Part shown: positions 33,200 to 41,302 of the stretch, in pieces | How positions within the stretch are numbered: the first letter of the stretch is position 1 | Layout: each line of letters starts with the position of its first letter | From: DAHUXD01 sp963805495 | Lineage (GTDB): Bacteria > Acidobacteriota > Thermoanaerobaculia > UBA5066 > Gp7-AA6 | Direction: 5' to 3' | Assembly (NCBI GenBank): GCA_963805495.1 | Contig: CAWDUQ010000001.1 | Location: 1,116,001 to 1,180,000 of the forward strand | DNA: 64,000 nucleotides | The notes under the pieces: model-generated | Database searches by the model: none | Seen by the model: only the letters and a program-made list of their open reading frames with translations | What the model was told of the DNA's origin: nothing | Translations under genes and position numbers: made by a program

Positions 33200-34660
33200 C
33201 TACCTCGAGGCCGCCGGCACCCGGGCGAACCGGGTGACCGTCGGCGCGTTGTCGTGGGTCCGGTCGTAGCCCGAGTGCGGCGTGTACAGGAACGGGAACC
33301 CGGCGATGAACGGCACGTCGGGCCCGTCGACACCGTCGCCGAGGGCATTGTTCGGAAACACGTTGAAGCCGTCGACGAGCACCCCGGCCACCACCCGCAG
33401 GGCGATGTCCACCGTGTCGTCGTAGGGGCGCCGCCCGTTCGGGTAGCCCGACAGGTCGCCGGCGATGACACCGAGCCGGTTGACGGCGTAGATCGGCGTC
33501 GGGAAGACCGCGACGTTCAGACGGAGCTGGTCGGAGATGACCTCGCCGGGCCGCTTCGTGAGGCCGTCGACACCCTGCACGAGGGCAAGCAGATCGTTGC
33601 GTGGCGCCGGAGGCGAGTCGATGTCGAAGAGGGCCTTGAGGGCCTTCGGCAGGATCGGATCGAGGATGGCCGCGGCATATTGCGCGTCGTCGACGGGGGA
33701 GGTCGCGTTGAACTGGTCCTTCACTCCAACCGGCACGACGACCTCGTTGACGAGCGGATTGCCGAGCCGGGAAACCTGCACCCAGTCGCCGCTGACGGAC
33801 GGCGCCGCGCCCGACGCCGACAGGGTCGTCGTGGCTCGCCGCCACGTCGAGGACCACATGCTGACGATCGCGTTGGGGTCCGCCGTGTCGGTCGGCACGG
33901 TGTGGTTGTTGGTCAGGTTCTGGATGGGCACGGAGAGGGCGATGGTGTGGACGTTGTAGCCGGCCGTCGTGTTGATGCCGCCGCCGTGGTCGCCGGGCAG
34001 CGTGCCGGGCCGGAAGTGGATCAGGTCGAAGATCATTCCGAGATCGACGTAGAACTGCTCCGCGCGCTGGCCGACGAAGACCTTCGTCTCCTCGTCGATC
34101 ATGTAGACGGTCGAGGCGATGTTCGAGCCCTTCCCGTACCCGGCGGGATAGGACTTCGGGCCCACGTTGTTCGGCGCCTCCAGCAGGTCCGCGCCGAGCG
34201 TCGTGCAGTCCGTCTGGCCGGGCGACGGGCCGATGCACTTCTCCACCACATAGGTGTCATAGACGTTCAGGTTCGGATCGGTCGGCGAGGAGACCGGCCC
34301 GGTGTTCTGGAGAAACGTGTCGGCGCCGTTGCGGACGTTGCGCGTGAAGGTCAGCCGGTAGACGTAGTCCTCGATGGCGTCGCCGTTCGAGTCGACGTTG
34401 AACTCGTAGCGGATGTTGGGCTCGAAGTGGAAGAAGTTGGGGCCGCCGGCGGGCTCCTCGAGCGGGATCCAGTTGCCGATCATCACGAGGCGCGACGGGG
34501 CGACCGGGTCCCGGAAAAAGTAGACGTCGGTGTTGTCGGCGACCGGATCGTTGGAGATCCCGGGCGCTTCGCGGTGGCTGGAGGCCGCCGCGGGGGCGAG
34601 CGTCGTCAGGAGAATCGCGAGGCCGAGCGCGAGGCGGACGGAAATCCGGGTCGGGGTCAT
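33200..34660 (-). CDS. Secreted DUF4331 protein
   Basis: 486 residues. A signal peptide is followed by SSHREAPGISNDPVADNTDVYFF, the hallmark opening of DUF4331. The middle contains GDHGGGINTTAGYNVHTIAL and IVSMWSSTWRR, and the end PFIAGFPFLYTPHSGYD. All are typical of the family, whose biochemical role is not known. It is divergent from an ECF sigma/anti-sigma operon (115 bases between starts). DUF4331 genes are often near such regulators, so control by that sigma factor is plausible. Exported to the periplasm or beyond. Confidence 0.88.
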   Translation of the reverse strand: MTPTRISVRLALGLAILLTTLAPAAASSHREAPGISNDPVADNTDVYFFRDPVAPSRLVMIGNWIPLEEPAGGPNFFHFEPNIRYEFNVDSNGDAIEDYVYRLTFTRNVRNGADTFLQNTGPVSSPTDPNLNVYDTYVVEKCIGPSPGQTDCTTLGADLLEAPNNVGPKSYPAGYGKGSNIASTVYMIDEETKVFVGQRAEQFYVDLGMIFDLIHFRPGTLPGDHGGGINTTAGYNVHTIALSVPIQNLTNNHTVPTDTADPNAIVSMWSSTWRRATTTLSASGAAPSVSGDWVQVSRLGNPLVNEVVVPVGVKDQFNATSPVDDAQYAAAILDPILPKALKALFDIDSPPAPRNDLLALVQGVDGLTKRPGEVISDQLRLNVAVFPTPIYAVNRLGVIAGDLSGYPNGRRPYDDTVDIALRVVAGVLVDGFNVFPNNALGDGVDGPDVPFIAGFPFLYTPHSGYDRTHDNAPTVTRFARVPAASR

Positions 34661-34775
34661 GGATCACCTCCTCTGCGCCCTCGTACGAGGCCGGACCGCC
34701 TTCCGGATTCACGGGCGGTCCGCGTGCGCTGGTGTAAGCTCCCCCGCGAATTTCCGTGAGGTCCCTCCAGGTCCC

Positions 34776-35363
34776 ATGAGCCCGAGGCGCGACGATCCCG
34801 ACCGCCCCCTGATGGCCCGCATCGAGGCCCGCGACGCCGACGCGCTCGCCGAGCTCTACGACCGGCACGCCGCGCGGCTGCTCGGCCTCGCCCGCCGGGT
34901 CCTCGGGGACGGCGGCGAAGCCGAGGAGGTTCTGCAGGAAGTCTTTCTCTTCGTCTGGCGCTCTGCGGGCGCGTTCGATCCGGGCCGTGGCCAGGTCCTG
35001 ACCTGGCTCCTGATCGTCACCCGCAGCCGGGCGATCGACCGCCTGCGCGCGCGACGCGGCGCGTCCCGGCCCGAAATACGCAGCCTCGAGGAGATCGCGG
35101 ATCCCCCGGCCTCCGGCGAAGACGTCGAAGCGGCCTCCGCCGGCCGCCAATGGCAGACTCTCTGCCGGAGCGCGGTTCGGGAGCTGCCGGACGACCAGCG
35201 GCGCGCCCTGGAGCTGGCGTACTTCGAGGGTCTGACGCACCAGGAGATCGCGGAACGGACTTCCACGCCGCTCGGCACCGTGAAGACGCGCGTGCGGCTC
35301 GGGTTGATGAAACTTCGGGAACGCTTGCGTCCGTACTGGGGGAGTGAGACCGATGGCGCATAA
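34776..35363 (+). CDS. ECF RNA polymerase sigma factor (SigK-like)
   Basis: 195 residues from the ATG at 34776; the frame is open further upstream but without sigma sequence. Sigma region 2 is seen as LYDRHAARLLGLARRVLG...EEVLQEVFLFVW and TWLLIVTRSRAIDRLRAR. Region 4 is seen as LELAYFEGLTHQEIAERTSTPLGTVKTRVRLGLMKLRERL. No C-terminal extension. It overlaps the anti-sigma gene by 11 bases, the classic arrangement for co-translated partners. A TAAGCT box lies 37 bases upstream. Likely targets include the divergent DUF4331 gene and its own operon, by analogy only. Confidence 0.9.
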   Translation: MSPRRDDPDRPLMARIEARDADALAELYDRHAARLLGLARRVLGDGGEAEEVLQEVFLFVWRSAGAFDPGRGQVLTWLLIVTRSRAIDRLRARRGASRPEIRSLEEIADPPASGEDVEAASAGRQWQTLCRSAVRELPDDQRRALELAYFEGLTHQEIAERTSTPLGTVKTRVRLGLMKLRERLRPYWGSETDGA

Positions 35364-36123
35364 CGAGCGGCACGAAGAGCTCGTCGCCGCGCTGGCCCTC
35401 GGCATGCCGCTCGGGGACGAGAGGGCGGAGCTCGATCAGCATCTCGCCGAGGGATGCGTCCGGTGCGAGGAACTGCTCGCGGACTTCCGCGGCGCCGCGA
35501 CGGCCCTGGCGTCCGCCACGCCCGGGGTCGAGCCGCGGCCGGAGCTGCGGGCGAAGATCCTCGGCGCGCTCGGGCCCGCGCGGGTCGCGCCGCGGCCGGC
35601 GGGGCCGTCCGGGTGGCGCGCCCTCGCCGCGGCGGCCGCCCTTCTCCTCGTTGCGGTGGGCCTCGACGACGCGCGCCTGCGCCGCGAGCGCGAGGACCTG
35701 CGCAGCCGCACGGCGCAGCTCGGCGAGCGCCTGCGCTCGGCGGAGACGGCGCTCTCCGAGCGGACGCTGCGGGCGCGGGTCCTCGAGAGCGACGACGTGC
35801 AGATGATGATCCTCGGCGGTCAGGGACCGCAGCCGCGGGCCCGGGCACGCGTCTTCTGGAGCGAGCGGGCGCGCCGGGGCGTCATCGTCGCGTCGGACCT
35901 CGCGCCGCTTCCGACCGACCGGCAGTACGAGCTCTGGGTCTTTCAGAAGGGCCGGCCGATCAACGCCGGCGTCTTCGACGTCGATCTGCAGGGACGGGCG
36001 CTCTTCGAATCGACCGATTTCCCCGAACCGCAGGCGCAGAACTTCGCCGTCACCGTCGAGCCCCGCGGCGGAGTCCCCGCGCCGACCGGGCCGGTCGTGC
36101 TCGTCGGGTCGCCCTCGGCGTGA
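35353..36123 (+). CDS. Anti-sigma factor, RskA-type with zinc anti-sigma motif
   Basis: 256 residues from the ATG at 35353. The N-terminal cytoplasmic domain has HLAEGCVRCEELL, close to the zinc anti-sigma HxxxCxxC motif but with four residues before the first cysteine. One membrane segment (WRALAAAAALLLVAVGL, about 93-109) follows, then a coiled region (about 112-140). The C-terminal RskA domain (about 150-250) contains PLPTDRQYELWVFQKGRPINAGVF. It should hold the SigK-like factor inactive until an envelope signal triggers release. It overlaps both neighbours (sigma gene upstream, GTGA with the next gene). Confidence 0.88.
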   Translation: MAHNERHEELVAALALGMPLGDERAELDQHLAEGCVRCEELLADFRGAATALASATPGVEPRPELRAKILGALGPARVAPRPAGPSGWRALAAAAALLLVAVGLDDARLRREREDLRSRTAQLGERLRSAETALSERTLRARVLESDDVQMMILGGQGPQPRARARVFWSERARRGVIVASDLAPLPTDRQYELWVFQKGRPINAGVFDVDLQGRALFESTDFPEPQAQNFAVTVEPRGGVPAPTGPVVLVGSPSA

Positions 36124-37172
36124 GACGCGCGACGCGGACGGCCCGCATCCTCCTCGCCGCCCTGGTTTCGATCGCCGCGTCGCCGACGCCCGCGCGGCCG
36201 CCGACGCCGGCGCTCGGGATCGCGCTCGATCTCGAGCCGGCGGCCTCCGCGGCCGCGCGCCAGGCCGCGCTCGACATGGTGCGCCGCACCGGGGCGAACT
36301 TCTTCGTGCTCGAGCTCTCCTGGTCCGCCGCCGAGCCGGCGCCGCACAAGTACCGGATCGACGAGCTCGTTCGCACGGCGCGGGTCCTGCGGCAGTCGGG
36401 CGCGGTGCTCCACCTCGACCTGCCGCTCGTGACCGAGACGGCGCGCGACGCGCCGGCGGATCTCGCGGGCGTCGCCTTCGACGATCCGAAGCTGTCGCTG
36501 CGCCTCGGAGGTCTCCTCGACGCGCTGCGGCCGGCGCTCGCCGACTTCCAGACGCTCTCGCTCGGCGACGGCGCGGACGCGTACTTCGCCGACAGGCCCG
36601 ACGCGCTGCGCGCCTTCCGGCGCCTCTTCGACGGCGCCGTGCAGTTCCTGCGCAAGAGCTCGCCGCATCTGCTCGTCGGCGTCGCGACGGCCGCTCCGAT
36701 GGACAGCACGGCCCCGCAGGTCGCGGCGCTCCTCCACCAGAAGAGCCCCCTGCTCCTCTTCGACTACGCCCCTTTCGTCACGGGCTCGCCCTTCGAGCAC
36801 CGCCCTCCGGCCGATCTCGACAAGGACTGGTCGGCGCTCCTCGAGAACGCCGCCGGGCGCCCGATCGCGTTTCCCGTCGTGAGCTACTCCTCGTCGACCG
36901 TCAACGGGTCGAGCCCCGAGCGCCAGGCCGAGTTCGTGCGGCGATTTCGGGCTTTTCTGGCGAAGTCCGACGGGAGCGCGCTCGTGTTTGCCCGGTACGT
37001 GGCTCTTCGCGACGTCGCCTCGGACGATCGTGCGGCGCTCGCGCCCGGCGCTTCCGCGGCCGAACGTCGGCGCCGTGCGTTTTTCGCCAACCGCGGCCTG
37101 CAGGAACTCGACGGCCGGCCCAAGCCGGCCTGGCGCGCCTGGGTGCGGGACGCCCCGACTGTGAAAAGATGA
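36120..37172 (+). CDS. Exported protein with TIM-barrel glycosidase-like features, function unknown
   Basis: 350 residues from the GTG at 36120, overlapping the anti-sigma stop by four bases. A signal peptide (about 1-25) precedes a segment reminiscent of glycoside-hydrolase barrels: RRTGANFFVLELSWSAAEPAPHKYRIDELVRTARVL, a strand with an acidic residue followed by helices. DFQTLSLGDGADAYF and LLLFDYAPF may be further barrel strands. Catalytic acids cannot be assigned by eye. Membership of the sigma operon suggests an envelope-stress function. Confidence 0.6.
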   Translation: MRRATRTARILLAALVSIAASPTPARPPTPALGIALDLEPAASAAARQAALDMVRRTGANFFVLELSWSAAEPAPHKYRIDELVRTARVLRQSGAVLHLDLPLVTETARDAPADLAGVAFDDPKLSLRLGGLLDALRPALADFQTLSLGDGADAYFADRPDALRAFRRLFDGAVQFLRKSSPHLLVGVATAAPMDSTAPQVAALLHQKSPLLLFDYAPFVTGSPFEHRPPADLDKDWSALLENAAGRPIAFPVVSYSSSTVNGSSPERQAEFVRRFRAFLAKSDGSALVFARYVALRDVASDDRAALAPGASAAERRRRAFFANRGLQELDGRPKPAWRAWVRDAPTVKR

Positions 37173-37191
37173 CGGGCCGGGAGGGCTCCCC

Positions 37192-37713
37192 ATGTCGCGC
37201 GTCAAACTCATCGCCGCGGCCCTGCTGACCGCCGCCGTTTCCTGGTCCTGTTCCTCTTCTTCCTCGAAGGAACCGGACAATCCCGCTCCCGTCGTGCCGG
37301 TCGGGGGCGGGGACGTGTCGACCCTCGTTGGAAAATGGGTGGGCGAGTACTCCAGCGCCGAAACGGGGCGCTCGGGCTCGATCACGTTCGAGTTCAAGTC
37401 GGGCGGGAAGATCGCGCGGGGCGACGTCCTCATGGTCCCCAGGGGCGGGCTCGGCGCGGCGCCCGCCGGCTCCGATCCGCTGGCGACGATGCCCCAGGTG
37501 CTCCAGATCAGCTTCGTCAACGCGGAGGGCGGGGTCGTCAAGGGGACCATGGACCCGTACCAGGAACCCTCCTGCGGGTGCGAGGTCGTGACGACCTTCG
37601 TCGGCCGCGTCTCCGGCGACACGATCGAGGGGACCTTTTCGACGAATCCGACCGGGAAGGCAACGATCTCGACCGGCCGCTGGAAGATGACGCGCCAGAA
37701 AAAAACGTCCTAG
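37192..37713 (+). CDS. Small lipoprotein, hypothetical
   Basis: 173 residues. Signal with lipobox (VSWSC) followed by a serine-rich, then proline-rich linker. The folded part (about 42-165) is a beta-barrel-like domain: LVGKWVGEYSSAETGRSGSITFEF and VVTTFVGRVSGDTIEGTFSTN, similar in style to small lipocalin-type or DUF-type ligand domains. Two cysteines (PSCGCEV) sit close together. It ends at a TAG that is part of the inverted repeat of the element at 37709-37842, so its present C-terminus may have been created by that insertion. Confidence 0.65.
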   Translation: MSRVKLIAAALLTAAVSWSCSSSSSKEPDNPAPVVPVGGGDVSTLVGKWVGEYSSAETGRSGSITFEFKSGGKIARGDVLMVPRGGLGAAPAGSDPLATMPQVLQISFVNAEGGVVKGTMDPYQEPSCGCEVVTTFVGRVSGDTIEGTFSTNPTGKATISTGRWKMTRQKKTS

Positions 37714-37842
37714 TGTTCCGTAACGGAAGTCGCAGTACGGCAGACGGTCGTAGGGGCGGGGCTTGTCCCCGCCCGCGGGCGGCCGCAAGGGCCGCCCCTA
37801 CACACGATGGCGCCATCAAGACTTCGGCGACAGGAGACTAGG
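37709..37842. repeat. 134-base element with CCTAGT inverted ends and an inner palindromic core
   Basis: Ends match as inverted repeats: CCTAGTGTTCCG...GGAAGTC on the left, and the complement of GACTTCGGCGACAGGAGACTAGG on the right, about 17 of 23 positions. The interior (37750-37801) holds two hairpins, GGGGCGGGG-CTTGT-CCCCGCCC and GGGCGGCC-GCAAG-GGCCGCCCC, framed by GTAGGGG and CCCCTAC. No coding potential; resembles a miniature inverted-repeat element. It supplies the stop of the upstream lipoprotein gene. Confidence 0.65.
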
Positions 37843-37853
37843 CCCGGCATCCG

Positions 37854-38855
37854 ATGAGCGGCGCGCCCATCACCCTCGACCGGTTCATCCTCGAGGAGCA
37901 GCAAGCCTCGCCCGGCGCCACCGGCGAGCTCTCGCTCCTGCTGATGCGTTTCGGCGTGGCCGGCAAGCGCATCGCGAGCGCGCTTTCGCGGGCCGGCCTG
38001 ACCGGGGCGCTCGGCGCGGCCGGTTCCTCCAACGTGCAGGGCGAGGAGCAGAAGAAGCTCGACGTCGTCGCCAACGAGATCCTGGTCGAGACGTTCGACT
38101 ACGGCCGCCTCGTCACGCTGGCCGCGTCGGAGGAGATGGAGGAGCCGGTCGTCTACGCCACGGGGCCCGCGGGCGGAGGCTACGCCGTGCTCTTCGATCC
38201 TCTCGACGGCTCCTCCAACATCGACGTCAACGGGACGCTGGGAATGATTTTTTCGGTGCGCCCCCGGGGGGAAGGCGGTCCGGGCGACCTTCTGCGCTCG
38301 GGCCGGGACCAGGTCGCCGCGGGCTACGTGCTGTTCGGTCCGGCGGTCCTTCTCGTCTATACGACCGGGGACGGCGTCCACCTCTTTACGCTCGACCCGG
38401 CGATCGGCGAGTTCCTGTTGACCCGCAAGAGCGTGCGCATGCCGGAACGCGGCCGCGCCTATGCGGTCAACGAGGGGAGAGCCCACGCCTGGTCCTCGCA
38501 GGTCCGAGCCTTCGTCGACTACCTGAAGACCCCCGACCCCGGGACCGGCCGCCCGTACTCGACGAGGTATTCGGCCTCGCTCGTCGCCGACGTGCACCGG
38601 TTTCTCCTCGAGGGCGGCATCTACATGTATCCGGCCGACGGCGCCCGTGGTGGCCGGGCCTCGGGAAAGCTCCGGGTGCTCTACGAGTGCCATCCACTGG
38701 CGTTCGTCGTCGAGCAGGCCGGGGGGCGCGCATCTTCCGGCGCGGGGCCTGTGCTGGACTGGGTCCCCGGCTCGCTCCATGCCCGCATGCCGCTCGCGAT
38801 CGGAAGCCGGACCGAGGTCGAGCTTTTCGAAAGATTTCAGGGTTCGGCCGCATGA
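37854..38855 (+). CDS. fbp: Fructose-1,6-bisphosphatase class I
   Basis: 333 residues. Class I FBPase: ATGELSLLLMRFGVAGKRI and NVQGEEQKKLDVVANEIL near the N-terminus, the metal-binding acidic cluster SEEMEEP and FDPLDGSSNIDVNG, and GGIYMYPAD later. Hydrolyses fructose-1,6-bisphosphate to fructose-6-phosphate in gluconeogenesis. The regulatory AMP-site region is only partly like the E. coli enzyme. The start is 11 bases beyond the repeat element at 37709-37842 and its nearest purine-rich site (CAGGAG) lies inside that element, 17 bases upstream. The stop overlaps the next ATG (ATGA). Confidence 0.93.
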   Translation: MSGAPITLDRFILEEQQASPGATGELSLLLMRFGVAGKRIASALSRAGLTGALGAAGSSNVQGEEQKKLDVVANEILVETFDYGRLVTLAASEEMEEPVVYATGPAGGGYAVLFDPLDGSSNIDVNGTLGMIFSVRPRGEGGPGDLLRSGRDQVAAGYVLFGPAVLLVYTTGDGVHLFTLDPAIGEFLLTRKSVRMPERGRAYAVNEGRAHAWSSQVRAFVDYLKTPDPGTGRPYSTRYSASLVADVHRFLLEGGIYMYPADGARGGRASGKLRVLYECHPLAFVVEQAGGRASSGAGPVLDWVPGSLHARMPLAIGSRTEVELFERFQGSAA

Positions 38856-39457
38856 AGACGGCGCTTTTCACCGCGGCGGCGCTCGCGGCGGCAAGGCTCG
38901 CTCTTTCGCAGGAACCGGACGCGGATCGAGAACGCGAGCGGGGCAGGGGCGAGCGGGTCGAGGGCGCGATCCAGTACGCCGCGCCGGCCCCTCAGATGCA
39001 CAAGCTCTCGGTTCTCGTCGGACGCTGGAAAGGCGAGCAGACCTGGGCGGAGCCGTTGCGCTACAAGCGGGGCCGCTACGAGGGCTATCCGGGGCCGGAA
39101 GGCTACGTGGCCCGCTCCGTCGAGGCCGGGCCGGGCGGTTTCTCGCTCGTGTGGACCGACGAGGGCCGCGGCCCGATGGGTGGATTCACAGCGCGGTCGA
39201 TCCTCTCCTGGGATCCCGAACGAGAGGTCTACGTGCTGGATACGGTGCACAGCCTTTTTCCGGGGATCGTGCGCATGACGGGCGTCCTCGAGAAGGGAAA
39301 CCTCGTGCTGCATGGCATCGATCCTCTGACCGGGGAAAAGCGTGCCGCGCGACTGGTGATCGCGGGGCTGTCGGCCGCGGGTTGGACCGAGACCCTCGAC
39401 GCGGGCAAGCCGGTCGTGACGACGGTGTTTCGGGCCGACGCCTCGGCCCGAAAGTAG
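38852..39457 (+). CDS. Exported DUF1579-like protein
   Basis: 201 residues from the ATG at 38852, overlapping the fbp stop. An N-terminal signal (MKTALFTAAALAAARLAL) precedes an acidic/basic linker, then a lipocalin-like beta-barrel: HKLSVLVGRWKGEQTW, a strand-rich middle, and GWTETLDAGKPVVTTVF at the end. This resembles DUF1579 proteins, whose ligand is unknown. The overlap with fbp suggests co-translation but gives no metabolic clue. An inverted-repeat element begins 33 bases after the stop. Confidence 0.75.
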   Translation: MKTALFTAAALAAARLALSQEPDADRERERGRGERVEGAIQYAAPAPQMHKLSVLVGRWKGEQTWAEPLRYKRGRYEGYPGPEGYVARSVEAGPGGFSLVWTDEGRGPMGGFTARSILSWDPEREVYVLDTVHSLFPGIVRMTGVLEKGNLVLHGIDPLTGEKRAARLVIAGLSAAGWTETLDAGKPVVTTVFRADASARK

Positions 39458-39490
39458 ATCCGGGGCACCCGCGGACGGGTCTCGCTGTCG

Positions 39491-39705
39491 TTTCTCAAGA
39501 GGTTGTTCACGCACTTCGGCGATGTGAGACCCGGCCCGCAGGGGCGGCCCTTGTGGCCGCCCGAGGACACGCTGACGATTCGCGTGCCGCCTCTCAATGG
39601 GTACAGGAGGGGCGCCCGCAAGGGTCGCCCCTACCTACCGGGGCGCGGCGGCTTCAGGTCGCGTCAGAAGGCGAGCGCCGGCACAGTGAAAAACGTCTTG
39701 AGAAC
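39491..39705. repeat. 215-base MITE-like element, copy A
   Basis: Left end TTTCTCAAGAGGTTGTTCAC (39491-39510) and the complement of the right end at 39686-39705 agree at about 17 of 20 positions. The interior contains the GGGGCGGCC-CTTGT-GGCCGCCC hairpin and the GGGCGCCC-GCAAG-GGTCGCCCC hairpin (core 39538-39634). The same ends, order and spacing recur at 57757-57973. No transposase is encoded. It separates two convergent genes, and the amine-oxidase stop codon begins on its last base. Confidence 0.75.
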
Positions 39706-41138
39706 TAGCGCGCGTTGACGGCGGCAGCCGCGCGGTGGCCGGACCACAGCGCGCCCTGCATCCAGCCGGGGTACGGCGAGACGTGCTCGCCCGCGAAGTG
39801 AATGCGCCCCTCCGGGCGCTCGATCAGGGCGTTCCACCCGTTCGAGAGCTGGCCCGGCATGTACAGGGTGTAGGCGCCACGGGCCCAGGGGTCCTCGTCC
39901 CAGCACTTGGCGACGCCGCCCTCGAAGTTCTGCGCGAGCCCCGGATGCACCTTCTCGAGAGTGTCGAGCGCGAAGCGGATGCGGCTCGCATCGTCCTCGG
40001 CGCAGACTCGCCGCGCGAGGTCCTCGTAGACGTAGGCCTGGAGCAGCCCGCGCGTGCCCGGCTGGTCCCAGCTCGGGCTCCAGATCTCCATCGGGCGGTC
40101 GATCGAGGCAAAGCCGTTCTCGCCGCGGTCCTCCCAGAACCGCCGACGGGTCTGGAGCTCGATTCGGGTCACCGAGCCCGACGAGATCGTGTCGATCACG
40201 CCGCGCTTGTACGCGGGGAACGCCGGCTCGACCGGGATCGACCGCAGCACGGTAAAGGGGATCGCGCAGATCAGGAAGTCGCCACGGACCGGCTCGCGCG
40301 CGCCCGCGGCGCTCTCGACGACGGCCTCGACGCCCTCCGTGCCCTGGCGGATCGCGACGACGGGGGACCCGTAACGGATGAGGCGCGAGAGCCGTGCGGC
40401 GAAGGCCTTCGGCAGGCGGTCGTTGCCTCCGCGGATCTTCGAGAGCGTCCGGGTGTGGTGGTGCGTGGCGTCGCGGAGGCTGTCGAGTGCACTCGTCTTC
40501 TCGAAGCCGAGCGAGACGTAGGCCGCCGCCGCGGGGGAAGCGCCGCTCTGGAAGAGAAAATCCCCGAAGCTCATGCGGTCGATGCCGGCAAGCTGCGGCG
40601 GCGGCCAGCCGGGCGCCTCGATATCGCCGAGGCGAGGGAGAAGGTCGGTCACGTACTTCGCTTCCATTCCGGCGAGGCCGAGCCTGCGCTCCTCGGGCGT
40701 CAGATCGAGCGTGACCGCGCGCATGTCGACGTCTTCGAGCTTCGTGTACGGGATGCGGTGCCCGTCGACGAGGAGGACCTGCTTGCCCCGCGTCGGGAAG
40801 AATGGCTCGAGCTCGAGGCCGAAGGCCTTGACGTAGTGGAGCGTGAGAGCGTGCGTTTCGGGAATTCGCCCGGCGCCAGCCTCGGCGTAGAGGCCGTCGG
40901 AGAAGGGCTCGCGCAGCGTCAACACCCGCCCGCCCGGCCTCCTCTGCGCCTCGAGGACAACGACGTCGTGTCCCGCCTCGGAAAGCTGCGATGCCGCCGA
41001 CAGGCCCGCGAGCCCCGCGCCGAGAATCACGATCCGGCGGGGCGAGCCGCGCCTCGCCAGGGGCCCGGGGTCCAGAGCGAGTCCCGCCGCGGCGTACGCG
41101 GAGAGCTTGAGGAAGTCCCGCCGGTCGAGCCCGGTCAT
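39705..41138 (-). CDS. Tat-exported flavin amine oxidase
   Basis: 477 residues from the ATG at 41138, chosen because it starts a twin-arginine signal (LDRRDFLKLSAYAAAGLAL). FAD-binding IVILGAGLAGLSAASQLSEAG and the GG motif RRPGGRVLT follow. The C-terminal FAD motif is GRIHFAGEHVSPYPGWMQGALWSG. Substrate residues are not predictable; the family oxidises amines such as L-amino acids, polyamines or monoamines, giving H2O2. Cofactor loading in the cytoplasm explains Tat export. Its stop abuts the inverted repeat of the element at 39491-39705. Confidence 0.88.
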   Translation of the reverse strand: MTGLDRRDFLKLSAYAAAGLALDPGPLARRGSPRRIVILGAGLAGLSAASQLSEAGHDVVVLEAQRRPGGRVLTLREPFSDGLYAEAGAGRIPETHALTLHYVKAFGLELEPFFPTRGKQVLLVDGHRIPYTKLEDVDMRAVTLDLTPEERRLGLAGMEAKYVTDLLPRLGDIEAPGWPPPQLAGIDRMSFGDFLFQSGASPAAAAYVSLGFEKTSALDSLRDATHHHTRTLSKIRGGNDRLPKAFAARLSRLIRYGSPVVAIRQGTEGVEAVVESAAGAREPVRGDFLICAIPFTVLRSIPVEPAFPAYKRGVIDTISSGSVTRIELQTRRRFWEDRGENGFASIDRPMEIWSPSWDQPGTRGLLQAYVYEDLARRVCAEDDASRIRFALDTLEKVHPGLAQNFEGGVAKCWDEDPWARGAYTLYMPGQLSNGWNALIERPEGRIHFAGEHVSPYPGWMQGALWSGHRAAAAVNAR

Positions 41139-41245
41139 CGGGCGGGCTCGACACCCGGGAAGGCGCCGCTGGAGCGTTCTTCCCCGGGGCGAAACTCCGA
41201 GCACGCGCCGACGATAGCGCAGATGCGCCGATCGTTTCTTTCATG

Positions 41246-41274
41246 TTGACATGACGGCCGTCCGGAGAAAGAAT
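41246..41274 (+). promoter_or_regulatory. Promoter for the 1277-residue secreted protein (TTGACA, 17 bases, AAGAAT)
   Basis: A perfect TTGACA at 41246-41251, then a 17-base spacer and AAGAAT (4 of 6 consensus) at 41269-41274. It gives a leader of about 22 bases containing GGGGAGG before the ATG at 41303. Confidence 0.5.
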
Positions 41275-41302
41275 CGGTTAACTTTTTTTTGGGGAGGCCA
41301 CT

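Noticed and set aside
37751..37801. Palindromic repeat as a small structured RNA or CRISPR unit
   Set aside because: Only two inverted hairpins, no direct repeats with spacers, and the same unit occurs in coding and intergenic places; better explained as a REP-like repeat.
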